NCBI GenBank assembly: GCA_963749575.1
Contig: CAVVNM010000016.1
Coordinates: 62,001 to 126,000 of the forward strand
Reading direction: 5' to 3'
DNA: 64,000 nucleotides
Source of the DNA: JAMXLO01 sp963749575
GTDB lineage: Bacteria > Pseudomonadota > Alphaproteobacteria > Acetobacterales > Acetobacteraceae
Every line of letters begins with the position of its first letter. Position 1 is the first letter of the stretch. A model generated the notes under the pieces. It saw only the letters and a program-made list of their open reading frames with translations. It was not told where the DNA came from and did not search any database. This document shows, in pieces, positions 42,266-51,717 of this stretch. The position numbers and the translations under genes are program-made.

Positions 42266-43091
42266 CTACAAACGCCCGCAATGCGGCAAGCACTGCCGGC
42301 TCGGTCAGTGTCGGCGCGTGGCCGATGCCCGGCAACGATGCCAGCACCATATCAGGCCGCTCCGTCCGCATTCGGGTCACCGTGGCGGGCAGCAGGATGT
42401 CGCTCGCCTCGCCATGCACCAGCAGCAAACGCAGATGTGTCAGTCCGCCGAATAACGCCCACAGATCAGGCGTCCTGCTGTTCACCAGCCTGGCGATGCG
42501 CGTGTCCCAGAGCGGACGTAGCCTGCCATCGCCGTCCGGTGCATAGGTGAGCGCCGCCATCGTGCGCCACGCTGCGTCGCCGTCGAGCGACAACGGCGGT
42601 AGAATTCCGCGCAGATGCGCGACCGCTGCGTCGAGGTCGGGGAATGCGACGTCGTGACCGATGAAACGCCGCACGAATTCGCTGCCGCGGCTGCCTATCT
42701 CCGGGCCGATGTCATTCAGCACGACGGCACGGAATAGCGACGGCCGTGCCGCAGCGAGTCCCATACTGAGCAGGCCGCCAAAGCTGGTGCCGATAGCGAT
42801 CGCATTGTGCACGTGCAGCGCGGCGCAAATGTCGAGCACGTCGCGCAGACATGCCTCGGGCGTGTAGCGGTCGACGTCCTGCGACCGACCCGATTGGCCG
42901 CGCCCGGGATAGTCCGGGGCGATCACCCGGCGTCCGGCCCCCAGCGCCTGCGCCAATGCCTCGAAGTCGCCGGAGGTTCGCACAATTCCCGGCAGACACA
43001 GCAGCGGCGCGTGCTCGGTGCCGTCCCGCCATTCGCGAACGACGAGAGGAAATCCGTCCCAGGCGGAGATCCGGTGGACTAACGCGTCCAT
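42252..43091 (-). CDS. Alpha/beta-fold hydrolase
   Basis: 279 residues. Marks: LLCLPGIVRTSGDFEALAQAL, IAPDYPGRGQSGRS (oxyanion region), IAIGTSFGGLLSMGLAAARP (G-x-S-x-G with Thr before the nucleophile Ser), and a late GIGHAPTLTEP carrying the catalytic His. An esterase or C-C hydrolase of unknown substrate, cytoplasmic. Its ATG lies 13 bp inside the end of the lytic transglycosylase gene and its stop overlaps pgpA, so slt, hydrolase and pgpA are probably one operon on the minus strand. Confidence 0.85.
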   Translation of the reverse strand: MDALVHRISAWDGFPLVVREWRDGTEHAPLLCLPGIVRTSGDFEALAQALGAGRRVIAPDYPGRGQSGRSQDVDRYTPEACLRDVLDICAALHVHNAIAIGTSFGGLLSMGLAAARPSLFRAVVLNDIGPEIGSRGSEFVRRFIGHDVAFPDLDAAVAHLRGILPPLSLDGDAAWRTMAALTYAPDGDGRLRPLWDTRIARLVNSRTPDLWALFGGLTHLRLLLVHGEASDILLPATVTRMRTERPDMVLASLPGIGHAPTLTEPAVLAALRAFVDGVA

Positions 43092-45011
43092 TGCGCGAGC
43101 AGGGTCGGCGTGGTCTCGCCGCGCCGCGCGCGGTAGATCACCACGTTCTCCAGCACGCGCTGCACGTAGTTGCGGGTTTCGTTGAACGGGATCAGTTCGA
43201 TCCAGTCGAGCATGTCGATCGGCCCGACGCGAGGGTCGCCGTTGTCCGCAAGCCATTCATCGACCCGGTGCGGTCCGGCGTTGTAGGCGGCGGCCGCGAG
43301 CGGCAGCGAGTTCTCGAAGCGGTCCAGCATCTCGCGGAGATAGGCGGTCCCCAGCCGCATGTTGTGTGCGGGATCGGACACCAGCGAGACCGCTGAGGTG
43401 GGGGCGCCGATCTGCTTCGCGACGGCCTGCGCGGTGAACGGCATGAGCTGCATCAGTCCGCGCGCGCCCGAGGGGCTGACCGCGGCGATGTCGAAGCTGC
43501 TCTCCTGGCGGATCAGACCCAGCGCCACCGCTGCGTCAACCGGGCCGTCAGGTGGCTCGGACGGCGACCGGCCAACCGGCCTCCGGCAGAGCCAAGCCGT
43601 CGCGACCCATGCGCCGGCCCACGAAGACCGCCGTGTCGGGCAGTTCCACGCGCAATGCGAAGCGCGCCGTCAGGGCGCGGTCAGCGGGATCGGGCGCGAG
43701 TTCGTCCATCCGCAACAGGAAGCTGCGCGCCCGCTGGGGATCGTTCCAGGCGACCAGCATCGCGGCGGCACGCACCACCTCGCGGTCGGTGAATGCCAGC
43801 ACCTGATCACGCGTATAGGCTGGATCGTGCAGTGCGGTGATCCGGTGTGCCAGTGCCGCGGCATCGTCGCCCAGTGCGAGCGCGGCAAGCTGGCCGTAGA
43901 AGGTGGTCGGCCAGGCCGCCGCGCGTTGGTATTCCGGCTTCGGATCGCCGCTCGCGGCGACCGCGGTGCGGCCCAGCCAGTAATGGGCGCGGCTCTGTGT
44001 GATCGCCGCCTTGGACTGCTCGGCGAGAGCGGTGAAGTGCCGCGTTGCCGCGGCGGGATCGTTCAGTCGGCGCAGCGCGATGAAGCCAGCCAGGAACTCG
44101 GCGTCCAGCACCTGGTCCGGTGTGATCAGGCCATGCTGATCGGCAAGCGTATAGGCACCGGTGGCATTGCCGTCGCGGAGCAGGCGGCGGGCCAGCAGGT
44201 TGCGTTCGGTCCAGAACCCGCTGAGCTGGTCCGCCGGCGCGTCGCGCTGCGCGGCCTCGCCGGCGCGCTGCCACAGGGCAAGTCCGTCCACGATGCGATC
44301 GGCGTGGCGCAGCCAGCGGGCATGGTCGAGCACCATTTCGGGATCGCGCCGCAGCAGGTCGGGCAGGGCAGCGAGCAGTGCCTCTGCGTTGGGGGCGTCA
44401 TGCTGCAAGGCCAGCCGCGCCTCCGCCGCGACGCGGCGGGACGGATCGAGGTGCGGAATCTGTCTGGCCGCCGCGGCCGGGTCGCGCCAGGCGAAGTGCT
44501 GGAAGCGCTCCCACTGGTCATCCGGTCCCACCGCGCCCGACCAGCGGCGCAGGAAGCCAGCCTCGTCGGCATAACCCGCGACCCAGGCGCGGCGCGCGTC
44601 CTCTTGCGCCTCGGCGTTGCGCCCGGCATTCGCCAGCGCTTCGGCGCAGCGCAGCATCGTCTGCGGCAGGGTCGGCGCGCTGCGGTCACATTGCGCCAGC
44701 GTGGACGCCAGATCGGGGTCGGCGGCAATCGCCTCCTGCCGCCTGCGCTCGAGCAGCGCCTGGTTCGGCCAGTCGGGGTTCTGCGTCATGAAGTCGGAGA
44801 TCTCGTCCGCCGTCGCAGCACCCGGCGCGAGCATGCGGTAGTAGGTGACCAACTTCGTGGCCACCGGATCGGCGTAGGCGCCTGCCGCGCGCTGCGCGTC
44901 CGCCCACCGGTCGGAGCGGATCGCCGTGATCGGGTCGGCCTGCTGCGCCAGCGCGGGTGTCGCGGCGAGCAGGGCGAGCAGAGCGAGACGGCGGTGAATC
45001 GAGGCGGCCAT
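43079..45011 (-). CDS. slt: Soluble lytic murein transglycosylase (frame break near 43559)
   Basis: About 643 residues once joined. The signal peptide starts at ATG 45011 (MAASIHRRLALLALLAATPA). A long alpha-superhelical domain follows (YYRMLAPG, FAWRDPAAAARQIPHLDPS, HYWLGRTAVAASG, WPTTFYGQLAALAL). The catalytic SLT domain is in the other frame: LGLIRQESSFDIAAVSPSGARG with the catalytic Glu in RQESSFD, GLMQLMP, NMRLGTAYL, AAAAYNAGPHRV and PFNETRNYVQRV. Deleting one base of the GG at 43559/43560 joins them. Slt cleaves the glycan strands of peptidoglycan to 1,6-anhydro products. Divergent from dapA. Confidence 0.88.
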
Positions 45012-45105
45012 GCCGCCGTTGTAGCGCAAGCGGACCTTGCGATGCACCTTCCACACGCCTAGCCTTCCGACCACGCCGCATTCCGCCAAATCCAGGGAGA
45101 GGACA

Positions 45106-45984
45106 ATGTTCAAGGGATCGCTCGTCGCTCTGATCACGCCGATGCGTGCGGATGGATCGGTCGACGAGAAGGCCTATGCCGAGTTCGTGGACTGGCAGAT
45201 CAAGGAGGGCACCGACGCGGTCGTGCCGGTGGGCACCACCGGTGAGTCGCCGACCCTGTCGCACGACGAACACAAGCGGGTGGTGGAGATCGCGATCGAG
45301 GTGGCGAAGGGCCGTGTGCCGGTGATCGCCGGCGCGGGTTCCAACTGCACCGAGGAGGCGATCGATCTGGCGCGCCACGCGAAGCAGGCGGGCGCCGATG
45401 CGACGCTGGTGGTGACACCCTATTACAACAAGCCCACTCAGGAAGGCATGTACCTGCACTTCAAGGCGATCGCCGATGCGGTCGATCTGCCGATGATCAT
45501 CTACAACATTCCGCCACGCTCGGTGGTCGATATGAGCGTGGACACCATGGCGCGGCTGGCGAAGCACAAGAACATCGTCGGCGTGAAGGATGCGACGGCG
45601 AACCTGACGCGCCCGCTGCACACCCGCCGCAGCTGTGGCGAGGAATTCTGCCAATTGTCGGGTGAGGATCATACCGCCTTGTCGTTCAACGCCGCCGGTG
45701 GCGTGGGCTGCATCAGCGTGTCTGCCAACGTCGCGCCGCGGCTGTGCGCGGCAATGCAGGATGCGTGGATGGAAGGCCGGTACGGCGAGGCGATGGCGAT
45801 CCAGCACCGCCTGGTGCCGCTGCACGACGCATTGTTCACGGAGACCAGCCCAGGTCCGGTCAAGTTCGCCGCAAGTTTGCTCGGCAAGACGTCGGAGCAC
45901 TGCCGCCTGCCGCTGGCGCCGCTGATGGAGAGCACGCGGGCCAAGGTGCGCGCGGCGATGACCGACGTTGGGTTGCTTAACTGA
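45106..45984 (+). CDS. dapA: 4-hydroxy-tetrahydrodipicolinate synthase
   Basis: 292 residues. Condenses pyruvate with aspartate semialdehyde, the first committed step of lysine and diaminopimelate synthesis. Marks: GSLVALITPM, VVPVGTTGESPTLS, VTPYYNKPTQEG (Tyr of the proton relay), YNIPPRSVVDM and the Schiff-base Lys in VGVKDATAN. Arg of the substrate carboxylate pocket is in PPRS. RBS AGGGAGAGGAC. Intact and of normal length; next to slt, divergently. Confidence 0.96.
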   Translation: MFKGSLVALITPMRADGSVDEKAYAEFVDWQIKEGTDAVVPVGTTGESPTLSHDEHKRVVEIAIEVAKGRVPVIAGAGSNCTEEAIDLARHAKQAGADATLVVTPYYNKPTQEGMYLHFKAIADAVDLPMIIYNIPPRSVVDMSVDTMARLAKHKNIVGVKDATANLTRPLHTRRSCGEEFCQLSGEDHTALSFNAAGGVGCISVSANVAPRLCAAMQDAWMEGRYGEAMAIQHRLVPLHDALFTETSPGPVKFAASLLGKTSEHCRLPLAPLMESTRAKVRAAMTDVGLLN

Positions 45985-46058
45985 CCCGGTAGTTGGTGCA
46001 GCCCGGGCAACCCTGGCAACATCAGCCTGGTCTGGGATTCACGCCGCCGAGCGCCGCG

Positions 46059-46484
46059 TCACTTGATGGTCAGCGTAAGCTGGAAGCGACCGAACGGGCC
46101 TTCCGACATTGTGTTGGCGTGCAGATCGATCACATAACTGCCGGTGGCGGGCACCGTGTAGGGCGTGTCCTCGAATACGGCGTCCTGCACGGTGTTCGGG
46201 CCGGCAATCGGAATTCCGGGTCCGGTCTTGAGCCCGCCCCCGACCGTGCGGATGAGCATTGTCTGACCGGCTCTGGCGGCGAAGGTGAAGTAGAAGTCTG
46301 GTTGTTCCCCGGAAACCGAGCCTGTCGCCTCGATCGCAGTCGCCCCGGGCTGCATCCGCAGTACGACCGGACAGGCCTGCTCGCCCGGCGTACAGGCCGA
46401 TGCCTGCGTCGCGCCGAAGCCGATGGCGAAGGCCATCGTGGACGCGAGCAGCACTTGGGAGCGCATCCTGAGATCCTTCGCCAT
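46059..46484 (-). CDS. Secreted beta-rich protein, unknown function
   Basis: 141 residues with a signal peptide (MRSQVLLASTMAFAIGFGA, cleavage near QASA-CT). The mature part has two Cys close to its N-terminus (CTPGEQAC) and a beta-sandwich-like pattern: FYFTFAARAGQTMLIRTVGG and YVIDLHANTMSEGPFGRFQL, reminiscent of pre-peptidase C-terminal-type domains. Convergent with dapA. No specific function can be given. Confidence 0.65.
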   Translation of the reverse strand: MAKDLRMRSQVLLASTMAFAIGFGATQASACTPGEQACPVVLRMQPGATAIEATGSVSGEQPDFYFTFAARAGQTMLIRTVGGGLKTGPGIPIAGPNTVQDAVFEDTPYTVPATGSYVIDLHANTMSEGPFGRFQLTLTIK

Positions 46485-46778
46485 TCACCTATGCTCCGTT
46501 GCTGTCATGTTGCCTCGATCCGAATAGTTGAACTCGGGATCCCCCAATTGAAGGCCAATTCGTCCGTTATGAGGGCAGGTTCGCCACCTATCCAGGCGTC
46601 CAGCCGGAACATCCCGCCGAGACACCGGGGGTTGGCTCGTGACCCTTGCCGAATTCTACCAAGCGACCAACATCCCGCGACGAATCCAGAGTGGCCGGTA
46701 ACAGGTCGTCAGGCCTCCCGCATCTCGCCGCACGTCATCGGCAATGCTATCTCGATCTTCGGAGCAAGCGGCGGAAGC

Positions 46779-47264
46779 ATGGCAGAAGCGAAAACCAAGA
46801 AGGGCCTGATCTCGCACGGCATCGCGGCGCAGAACCGGAAGGCACGGTTCAACTATGCGATCAAGGACACGGTGGAAGCGGGACTCGTCCTGAAAGGCCC
46901 CGAGGTGAAGTCGCTGCGCCATGGCCGCGCCACTCTTTCGGAAGCGTGGGCCGGCGAGCGTGACGGCGAGCTTTGGCTGTTCAACGCCTACATCCCGGAA
47001 TACCAGGGCGGCGTACTGTCGCGCTTCGAGCCGCGCGCGCCACGCAAGCTGCTGTTGAAGCGCAAGCAGATCCGCTCGCTGGCCGGGGCGGTGGCGCGGG
47101 ACGGCGTCAGCCTGGTGCCGTTGCAGATCCACTTCAACGATCGCGGCCGCGCCAAGGTGCTGCTCGGTCTCGGTGAAGGCCGCAAGAAGCAGGACAAGCG
47201 CGCCGCGATCGCCGCCCGTGACTGGCAGCGCGACAAGGCGCGGCTGATGCGGGCACGCGGCTGA
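46779..47264 (+). CDS. smpB: SsrA-binding protein SmpB
   Basis: 161 residues. SmpB binds tmRNA and guides it to stalled ribosomes. Marks: NRKARFNYAI, VLKGPEVKSLRHGRATLSEA, LWLFNAYIPEY, RKLLLKRKQI and the basic tail WQRDKARLMRARG. A long frame extends upstream to 45993 but is non-coding; ATG 46779 behind GGCGGAAGC fits the family start. The stop overlaps the next ATG (TGATG). Confidence 0.95.
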   Translation: MAEAKTKKGLISHGIAAQNRKARFNYAIKDTVEAGLVLKGPEVKSLRHGRATLSEAWAGERDGELWLFNAYIPEYQGGVLSRFEPRAPRKLLLKRKQIRSLAGAVARDGVSLVPLQIHFNDRGRAKVLLGLGEGRKKQDKRAAIAARDWQRDKARLMRARG

Positions 47265-47902
47265 TGTCGCACGACAAGCTGATCGAGGCGAAGCAGCGAT
47301 GGGCGCGCGAAGGACGGCTGCTGACCGGCACCACAGGTGATCCGGACCATGACCGGCTGCCGCCCGGCCAGCTCCTGGTGCGCGACTGGCCGGTGCTCGA
47401 TCTCGGCGCGGAACCGGACGTCACGCCCCAGAAGTTCCGCCTGGACGTCGATGGCGCGGTGGAGAACCGTCTGAGCCTGTCGCTCAAGGAATTCATGGCG
47501 CTGCCGCAGACCGAGAGCGTGTCGGACATCCATTGCGTCACGCAGTGGTCGCGCTACGACAATCACTGGAAAGGCGTCGCGGCGCGTGCGCTGCTGGCGA
47601 TCGTGCAGCCGAAGCCGGAGGCACGGCACGTCGTGTTTCACAGCTTCGATGGTTACACGGCGAATGTGGGCCTGGAGCAGTTCGATCGACCGGACGTGTT
47701 CCTGGTGCACGAATGGGAGGGCAAGCCACTGTCGCGCGCGCATGGCGGACCGGTGCGGATGTTGATCCCTCGCCTCTATTTCTGGAAGTCGGCGAAATGG
47801 CTGCGGCGCGTCCAGTTCACCATCAGCGACCATCCGGGTTTCTGGGAGCAGCGCGGCTATCACAACAATGGCGACCCTTGGCTTGAGGAGCGCTATGATT
47901 GA
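47264..47902 (+). CDS. Sulfite oxidase/YedY-like molybdopterin-dependent protein
   Basis: 212 residues with the oxidoreductase molybdopterin-binding fold. The molybdenum-ligand Cys91 is in DIHCVTQWSRYDNHWKGV; other marks are FHSFDGYTANVGLEQ, HGGPVRMLIPRLYFWKSAKW and FWEQRGYHNNGDPW. Unlike MsrP/YedY it has no Tat signal, so it is probably cytoplasmic. It overlaps smpB by 1 bp and the glutathione peroxidase start by 4 bp. Substrate unknown. Confidence 0.88.
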   Translation: MSHDKLIEAKQRWAREGRLLTGTTGDPDHDRLPPGQLLVRDWPVLDLGAEPDVTPQKFRLDVDGAVENRLSLSLKEFMALPQTESVSDIHCVTQWSRYDNHWKGVAARALLAIVQPKPEARHVVFHSFDGYTANVGLEQFDRPDVFLVHEWEGKPLSRAHGGPVRMLIPRLYFWKSAKWLRRVQFTISDHPGFWEQRGYHNNGDPWLEERYD

Positions 47903-48447
47903 AGCGACGCCGAATGGTGCTGGGAGCGTCAATGGGGGCTGGCATGGCAGCGAACAACGCAACGCTCGCGTGGGATTTCGGCTTTCCGTCAATCGACGAG
48001 GACAGACTGGATTTCGCCGCGTTCAAGGGACGCGTGCTGCTGGTAACGAACACCGCGAGCTTCTGCGGCTACACCTATCAGTACGAGGGATTGGAAAAGC
48101 TCCACAAGGCGGCTTCGTCGCGTGGGCTGAGAGTGATCGGTGTGCCGAGCCGGGACTTCAACCAGGAGTTCGCTGATAACAAAGCGGTGAGGGCATTCTG
48201 CGAGGCGACGTTTGGCGTTGATTTTCCGATGGCTGGAATCGCGCACGTGCGCGGCCCGGAAGCCGCGCCGTTTTATGCCTGGGTGCGCGAGCAAACGAGC
48301 TGGGAACCGAACTGGAATTTCAACAAGGTATTGATCGGGCGTGACGGACGCATCGCAGGAACGTTCGGCTCCGGCGACGAGCCGGAAGGGACGAAGTTGT
48401 CCCAGGCGATCGCGGCCGAACTCGACAAGACGCTGCCGTCACCGTAG
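47899..48447 (+). CDS. Glutathione peroxidase family protein
   Basis: 182 residues if it starts at TTG 47899, which overlaps the previous stop behind GAGGAGCGC; ATG 47914 is the alternative. The thiol peroxidase core has the peroxidatic Cys56 in NTASFCGYTYQYEGLEKL, a Gln-containing VPSRDFNQEF block and WNFNKVLIGRDG with the Trp and Asn of the catalytic tetrad. A short basic/hydrophobic head (KRRRMVLGASMGAGM) could be a weak export signal. With the molybdoenzyme before it, a redox-repair pair is likely. Confidence 0.85.
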   Translation: MKRRRMVLGASMGAGMAANNATLAWDFGFPSIDEDRLDFAAFKGRVLLVTNTASFCGYTYQYEGLEKLHKAASSRGLRVIGVPSRDFNQEFADNKAVRAFCEATFGVDFPMAGIAHVRGPEAAPFYAWVREQTSWEPNWNFNKVLIGRDGRIAGTFGSGDEPEGTKLSQAIAAELDKTLPSP

Positions 48448-48584
48448 CATCATTCAAGTCAGGGAATTTCTGCGACGTCCATGCGTCCAACCCTTCAAAT
48501 CAATCAAACCCGGAGGGCTCCAAGCGCATCAAGACCTCGTCGTCCTGTGCAGCAAGAAGGCCGTACCGCACAGTTGCTACCGCC

Positions 48585-49730
48585 ATGCTCGCCTTTGGAT
48601 TGTCGCTCGCCGCAAATGCCGCGTACGCCGGCGCCGAATTCGTCGAGCACAACCTGGTAACCGACGGCACTACGGTTGGCTCCCCAACGGCCGACCACAC
48701 CGACACCAGCCTGATCAATCCGTGGGGAGTTTCCTGCGGGCCAGGCGGCCCGTTTTGGGTGTCGGACAACAACTCCGGGGTCGCGACCATCTATGACGGT
48801 GCTGGCGTGAAGCAGGCGCTGTTCGGCGGAACCGTACCGCAGGTCACCATCGCGACGCCGCCGATCCAGACGCCGGGAACCGCTGCACCGACCGGCCAGG
48901 TGCACAATGACTCCGGCACCGGGTTCAATGTCACCGGCGGCGGGGTCACCGGTTCGTCGGTGTTCTTATTCGCTACCGAGGACGGCACGATCTCGGGCTG
49001 GTCGCCCGCGGTCGATCACAAAAATTCAATACTGGCGGTGGACAATTCGGCCGGCGGTACAGGCGCCGTATACAAGGGTCTCGCCATCAATCAGAACGGC
49101 AGTCAGTCATTGCTCTATGTTGCCAATTTCCGTGCCGGCACAGTGGAAGTCTATAACAACAGTTTCGTAATGGTGAACTCGATCACCGATCCCACGGTGC
49201 CCGCGGGTTATGCCCCGTTCAATGTCCTAGTGGCGAACGGCAAGCTCTACGTCACTTTCGCCCTGCAGGATCCAGCCAGGCACGATGATGTTGCAGGGCC
49301 CGGCAACGGGTACATCGACAGCTTCAACCTCGACGGCACCGGCAGGCAGCGGCTCGTTGCCAATGGCGTGCTGAATTCGCCGTGGGGTCTCGATATTGCG
49401 CCCTCCGGCTTCGGAAACTTCAGTGGCGACCTGCTGGTCGGCAACTTTGGCGACGGCACGATCAACGTGTTTGATCCCAACACGGGCGCATTCCTCGGCA
49501 CGATCGACGGCGTCAACGGCTTGCCGCTGGTGAACGGCGATCTGTGGGATCTGATCAACGGCAACGGTGGCGCAGGCGGGAGTTTGGGATCGGTCTATCT
49601 GACCGCTGGCATCGCCAATGAATCGCTCGGCCTGTTTGCCAGCCTCACGGCCGCGCCGGAGCCGACCTCGCTTGTGCTACTGGCGAGCGCGGTCGGCCTC
49701 CTGGGTTGGGTGCGCCGACGCATGGTGTAG
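48585..49730 (+). CDS. TIGR03118-like secreted protein with PEP-CTERM anchor
   Basis: 381 residues. Signal sequence MLAFGLSLAANAAYAGAEF; it may begin further upstream, as CGGAGGGC lies near 48510 and the visible hydrophobic part is short. The body has the repeated beta-propeller-like blocks of the TIGR03118 family: DTSLINPWGVSCGPGGPFWV, GTVPQVTIATPP, LYVANFRAGTVEVYN, APFNVLVANGKLYVTFA, LNSPWGLDIAPSGFG. The C-terminus APEPTSLVLLASAVGLLGWV plus RRRMV is a PEP-CTERM sorting signal, cut by an exosortase. A cell-surface or matrix protein of unknown function. Confidence 0.85.
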   Translation: MLAFGLSLAANAAYAGAEFVEHNLVTDGTTVGSPTADHTDTSLINPWGVSCGPGGPFWVSDNNSGVATIYDGAGVKQALFGGTVPQVTIATPPIQTPGTAAPTGQVHNDSGTGFNVTGGGVTGSSVFLFATEDGTISGWSPAVDHKNSILAVDNSAGGTGAVYKGLAINQNGSQSLLYVANFRAGTVEVYNNSFVMVNSITDPTVPAGYAPFNVLVANGKLYVTFALQDPARHDDVAGPGNGYIDSFNLDGTGRQRLVANGVLNSPWGLDIAPSGFGNFSGDLLVGNFGDGTINVFDPNTGAFLGTIDGVNGLPLVNGDLWDLINGNGGAGGSLGSVYLTAGIANESLGLFASLTAAPEPTSLVLLASAVGLLGWVRRRMV

Positions 49731-49790
49731 TGGCAGCCGTGTCCACACCTGCCCGGCGCGCCACCTCGCGCGGATTTGGCATCGCGTCGG

Positions 49791-50447
49791 TCAGCCGTGG
49801 CTCGTCGCCAACCGCGCAAGCAATTCCTGGACCACCGAGCGGAACATGCCCTCGGTCAAGCGGCCGGTGTTCGTGTTCAGCCGCGACACATGATAGCTGT
49901 CGGCGAGCAGGCGGCCATCGGCCAGCGCATGAATCATGCCGTGGCGAAACGATACCTGCGCAGGCCGCAGGCCGTGCGCCCGCAGCACTGCGTTGTGCGC
50001 CGTGCCGCCAAGCGCCAACACACCGCGCAGCTGCGGCATGGCAGCAATCTCGGCGGCGAGAAATCCGTTACAGGCGCCGATCTCGGGCCGGCTCGGCAGA
50101 TTGCCTGGCGGGACGCAGCGCACCGCATTGGTCACGCGGCAATCCGCCAGCGTCAGGCCGTCCTCGGGATCGGCCAGATAGCGCCCTCGCGCCAGGCCGA
50201 AATGCAGCAGTGTGCGATACAGCAGGTCGCCCGCGAAATCGCCGGTAAACGGCCGTCCGGTCCGGTTGGCGCCGCGCACACCGGGTGCCAGCCCGACAAT
50301 CAGCAGACGCGCATCCAACCGGCCGAAGCTGGGAACCGGTGCGTTGAACCAATCAGGGTGCGCACCACGGTTGGTCCGCCGATACTCGACGAGCCGCGGA
50401 CAAAGCGCGCAGTCGACGGGCGGTTGCCCGCCCGGCGGCTCACTCAC
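49791..50447 (-). CDS. Family 5 (UdgB-type) uracil-DNA glycosylase
   Basis: 218 residues. Fe-S-type UDG marks: CALCPRLVEYRR at the N-terminus (two cluster Cys), LLIVGLAPGVRGANRTGRPF (motif 1 with GLAPG), CRVTNAVRCVPPGN (other cluster Cys) and LADSYHVSRLNTNTG (motif with the active-site His). It removes uracil and other deaminated bases from DNA. It overlaps the NYN gene by 4 bp, forming an operon on the minus strand. Confidence 0.9.
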   Translation of the reverse strand: MSEPPGGQPPVDCALCPRLVEYRRTNRGAHPDWFNAPVPSFGRLDARLLIVGLAPGVRGANRTGRPFTGDFAGDLLYRTLLHFGLARGRYLADPEDGLTLADCRVTNAVRCVPPGNLPSRPEIGACNGFLAAEIAAMPQLRGVLALGGTAHNAVLRAHGLRPAQVSFRHGMIHALADGRLLADSYHVSRLNTNTGRLTEGMFRSVVQELLARLATSHG

Positions 50448-51049
50448 GCCGCGTCGTGCGGATCGGGGAACGGTTCGGCTGGGGTCTGCCGCACCGGTAC
50501 CGAGCGGACCCGTGGTTCGGTCTGGCGCCGGGTGAATTCCGGGGCGATTTCAGCCAGTTCCATGAACTGATCAGCCTGCCGGCGCAGTTCGTCCGCCACC
50601 ATCGGTGGGCTGGTTCGGATCGACGATACAACCGAGACGCGCACGCCCTTGCGCTGCATCGCCTCGACCAGCCGCCGGAAATCGGAATCACCGCTGAACA
50701 AGATTGCGTGATCGATCCGGGGGGCCAGCTCAAGCATGTCCACCGCGACCTCGATGTCCATGTTCCCCTTCACCCGCCGGCGGCCGGCCGAATCGGTGAA
50801 TTCCCTGGCGGGCTTGGTTACCAGCGTGTAGCCGTTATAGGCCAGCCAATCGGTAAGCGGTTTCAGCGGCGAGTATTCGTCGGTCTCCAGCACTGCAGAG
50901 TAGTAGTAGGCGCGAATCACGTGCGCCTTCTTGCGGAAGAACTCGAGCAGATTGCGGTAATCCACATCGAAGCCGAGATTGCGCGACGCGGAGTAGAGAT
51001 TGGCACCGTCAATGAACAGGGCGATCCGTTCACTAGGCAGAAAATGCAT
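50444..51049 (-). CDS. NYN-domain (LabA/DUF88-like) protein
   Basis: 201 residues. PIN-like nuclease fold: IALFIDGANLYSASRNLGF (first acidic site), VKGNMDIEVAVDML (Asp pair) and AILFSGDSDFRRLVEAM. Members act on RNA or are regulatory; the exact target is unknown. The C-terminal tail is Pro/Arg-rich. In Rhodospirillales this gene commonly lies next to folK/rpoZ, as here. Divergent from folK. Confidence 0.88.
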   Translation of the reverse strand: MHFLPSERIALFIDGANLYSASRNLGFDVDYRNLLEFFRKKAHVIRAYYYSAVLETDEYSPLKPLTDWLAYNGYTLVTKPAREFTDSAGRRRVKGNMDIEVAVDMLELAPRIDHAILFSGDSDFRRLVEAMQRKGVRVSVVSSIRTSPPMVADELRRQADQFMELAEIAPEFTRRQTEPRVRSVPVRQTPAEPFPDPHDAA

Positions 51050-51190
51050 CGAATTTGACCTCTCGGAGCGGCTTCAGGAATCAGTCGGAAGGGGCGCTGA
51101 CCGGTCAAAGGATACGGACCGGGGCGCTCGCGGAGCAAATCATCGCAGTTTCTTACTGAATTGTGAACCACCTGAGCGGATGCGTCGCCG

Positions 51191-51703
51191 ATGATCCTGA
51201 TCGGTATCGGCGCAAATCTTCCGGGGCAGAATGACGCGCCACCGCTGGCGACGGCGCGCTGGGCCGCGACGCGGTTGCATACTCTGCCTGGGTTGCAACT
51301 TTGCGCTTTGTCGCGTTGGTATTTGACCGAACCGATCCCGCCGTCGGACCAGCCGCCGTATGTCAACGGCGTCGCTGTGCTAGTGGTCGAGCCGGCCGCC
51401 GCGGCACCCGATCCGATTGATCTGCTTGCATCACTGCAGGCGATCGAGGCGCTCGCGGGCAGGGTGCGGGGCCAGCCGAACGCGGCGCGCACGCTCGATC
51501 TCGACATCATCGCGATGGGAGAGGCCGGCGCGATGGTGCGGCAAGCGCCGGATCCGGTTTTGCCACACCCGCGCGCACATCTGCGGGCCTTCGTGCTGGC
51601 ACCGCTGCTCGATGTCGCGCCGCGCTGGATGCATCCGGTGCTGGGTCGGAGGGTGAAGGATCTGCTGGCGCAGCTGCCGTGCCAGGGGATCCGCCCGATT
51701 TAG
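51191..51703 (+). CDS. folK: 2-amino-4-hydroxy-6-hydroxymethyldihydropteridine pyrophosphokinase
   Basis: 170 residues. Transfers pyrophosphate from ATP to 6-hydroxymethyl-dihydropterin in folate synthesis. Marks: ILIGIGANLPG at the N-terminus, LSRWYLTEPI, PPYVNGVAVL, the ARTLDLDIIAMG block with the magnesium-binding Asp pair, and LPHPRAHLRAFVLAPLLD. Normal length. RBS weak. Convergent with the lipoprotein gene downstream. Confidence 0.93.
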   Translation: MILIGIGANLPGQNDAPPLATARWAATRLHTLPGLQLCALSRWYLTEPIPPSDQPPYVNGVAVLVVEPAAAAPDPIDLLASLQAIEALAGRVRGQPNAARTLDLDIIAMGEAGAMVRQAPDPVLPHPRAHLRAFVLAPLLDVAPRWMHPVLGRRVKDLLAQLPCQGIRPI

Positions 51704-51717
51704 GCGGCGGCTACCGA

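Noticed and set aside
45993..46778. N-terminal extension of SmpB by 262 codons
   Set aside because: Overlaps the secreted protein on the other strand and has no family content before MAEAKTKKG.
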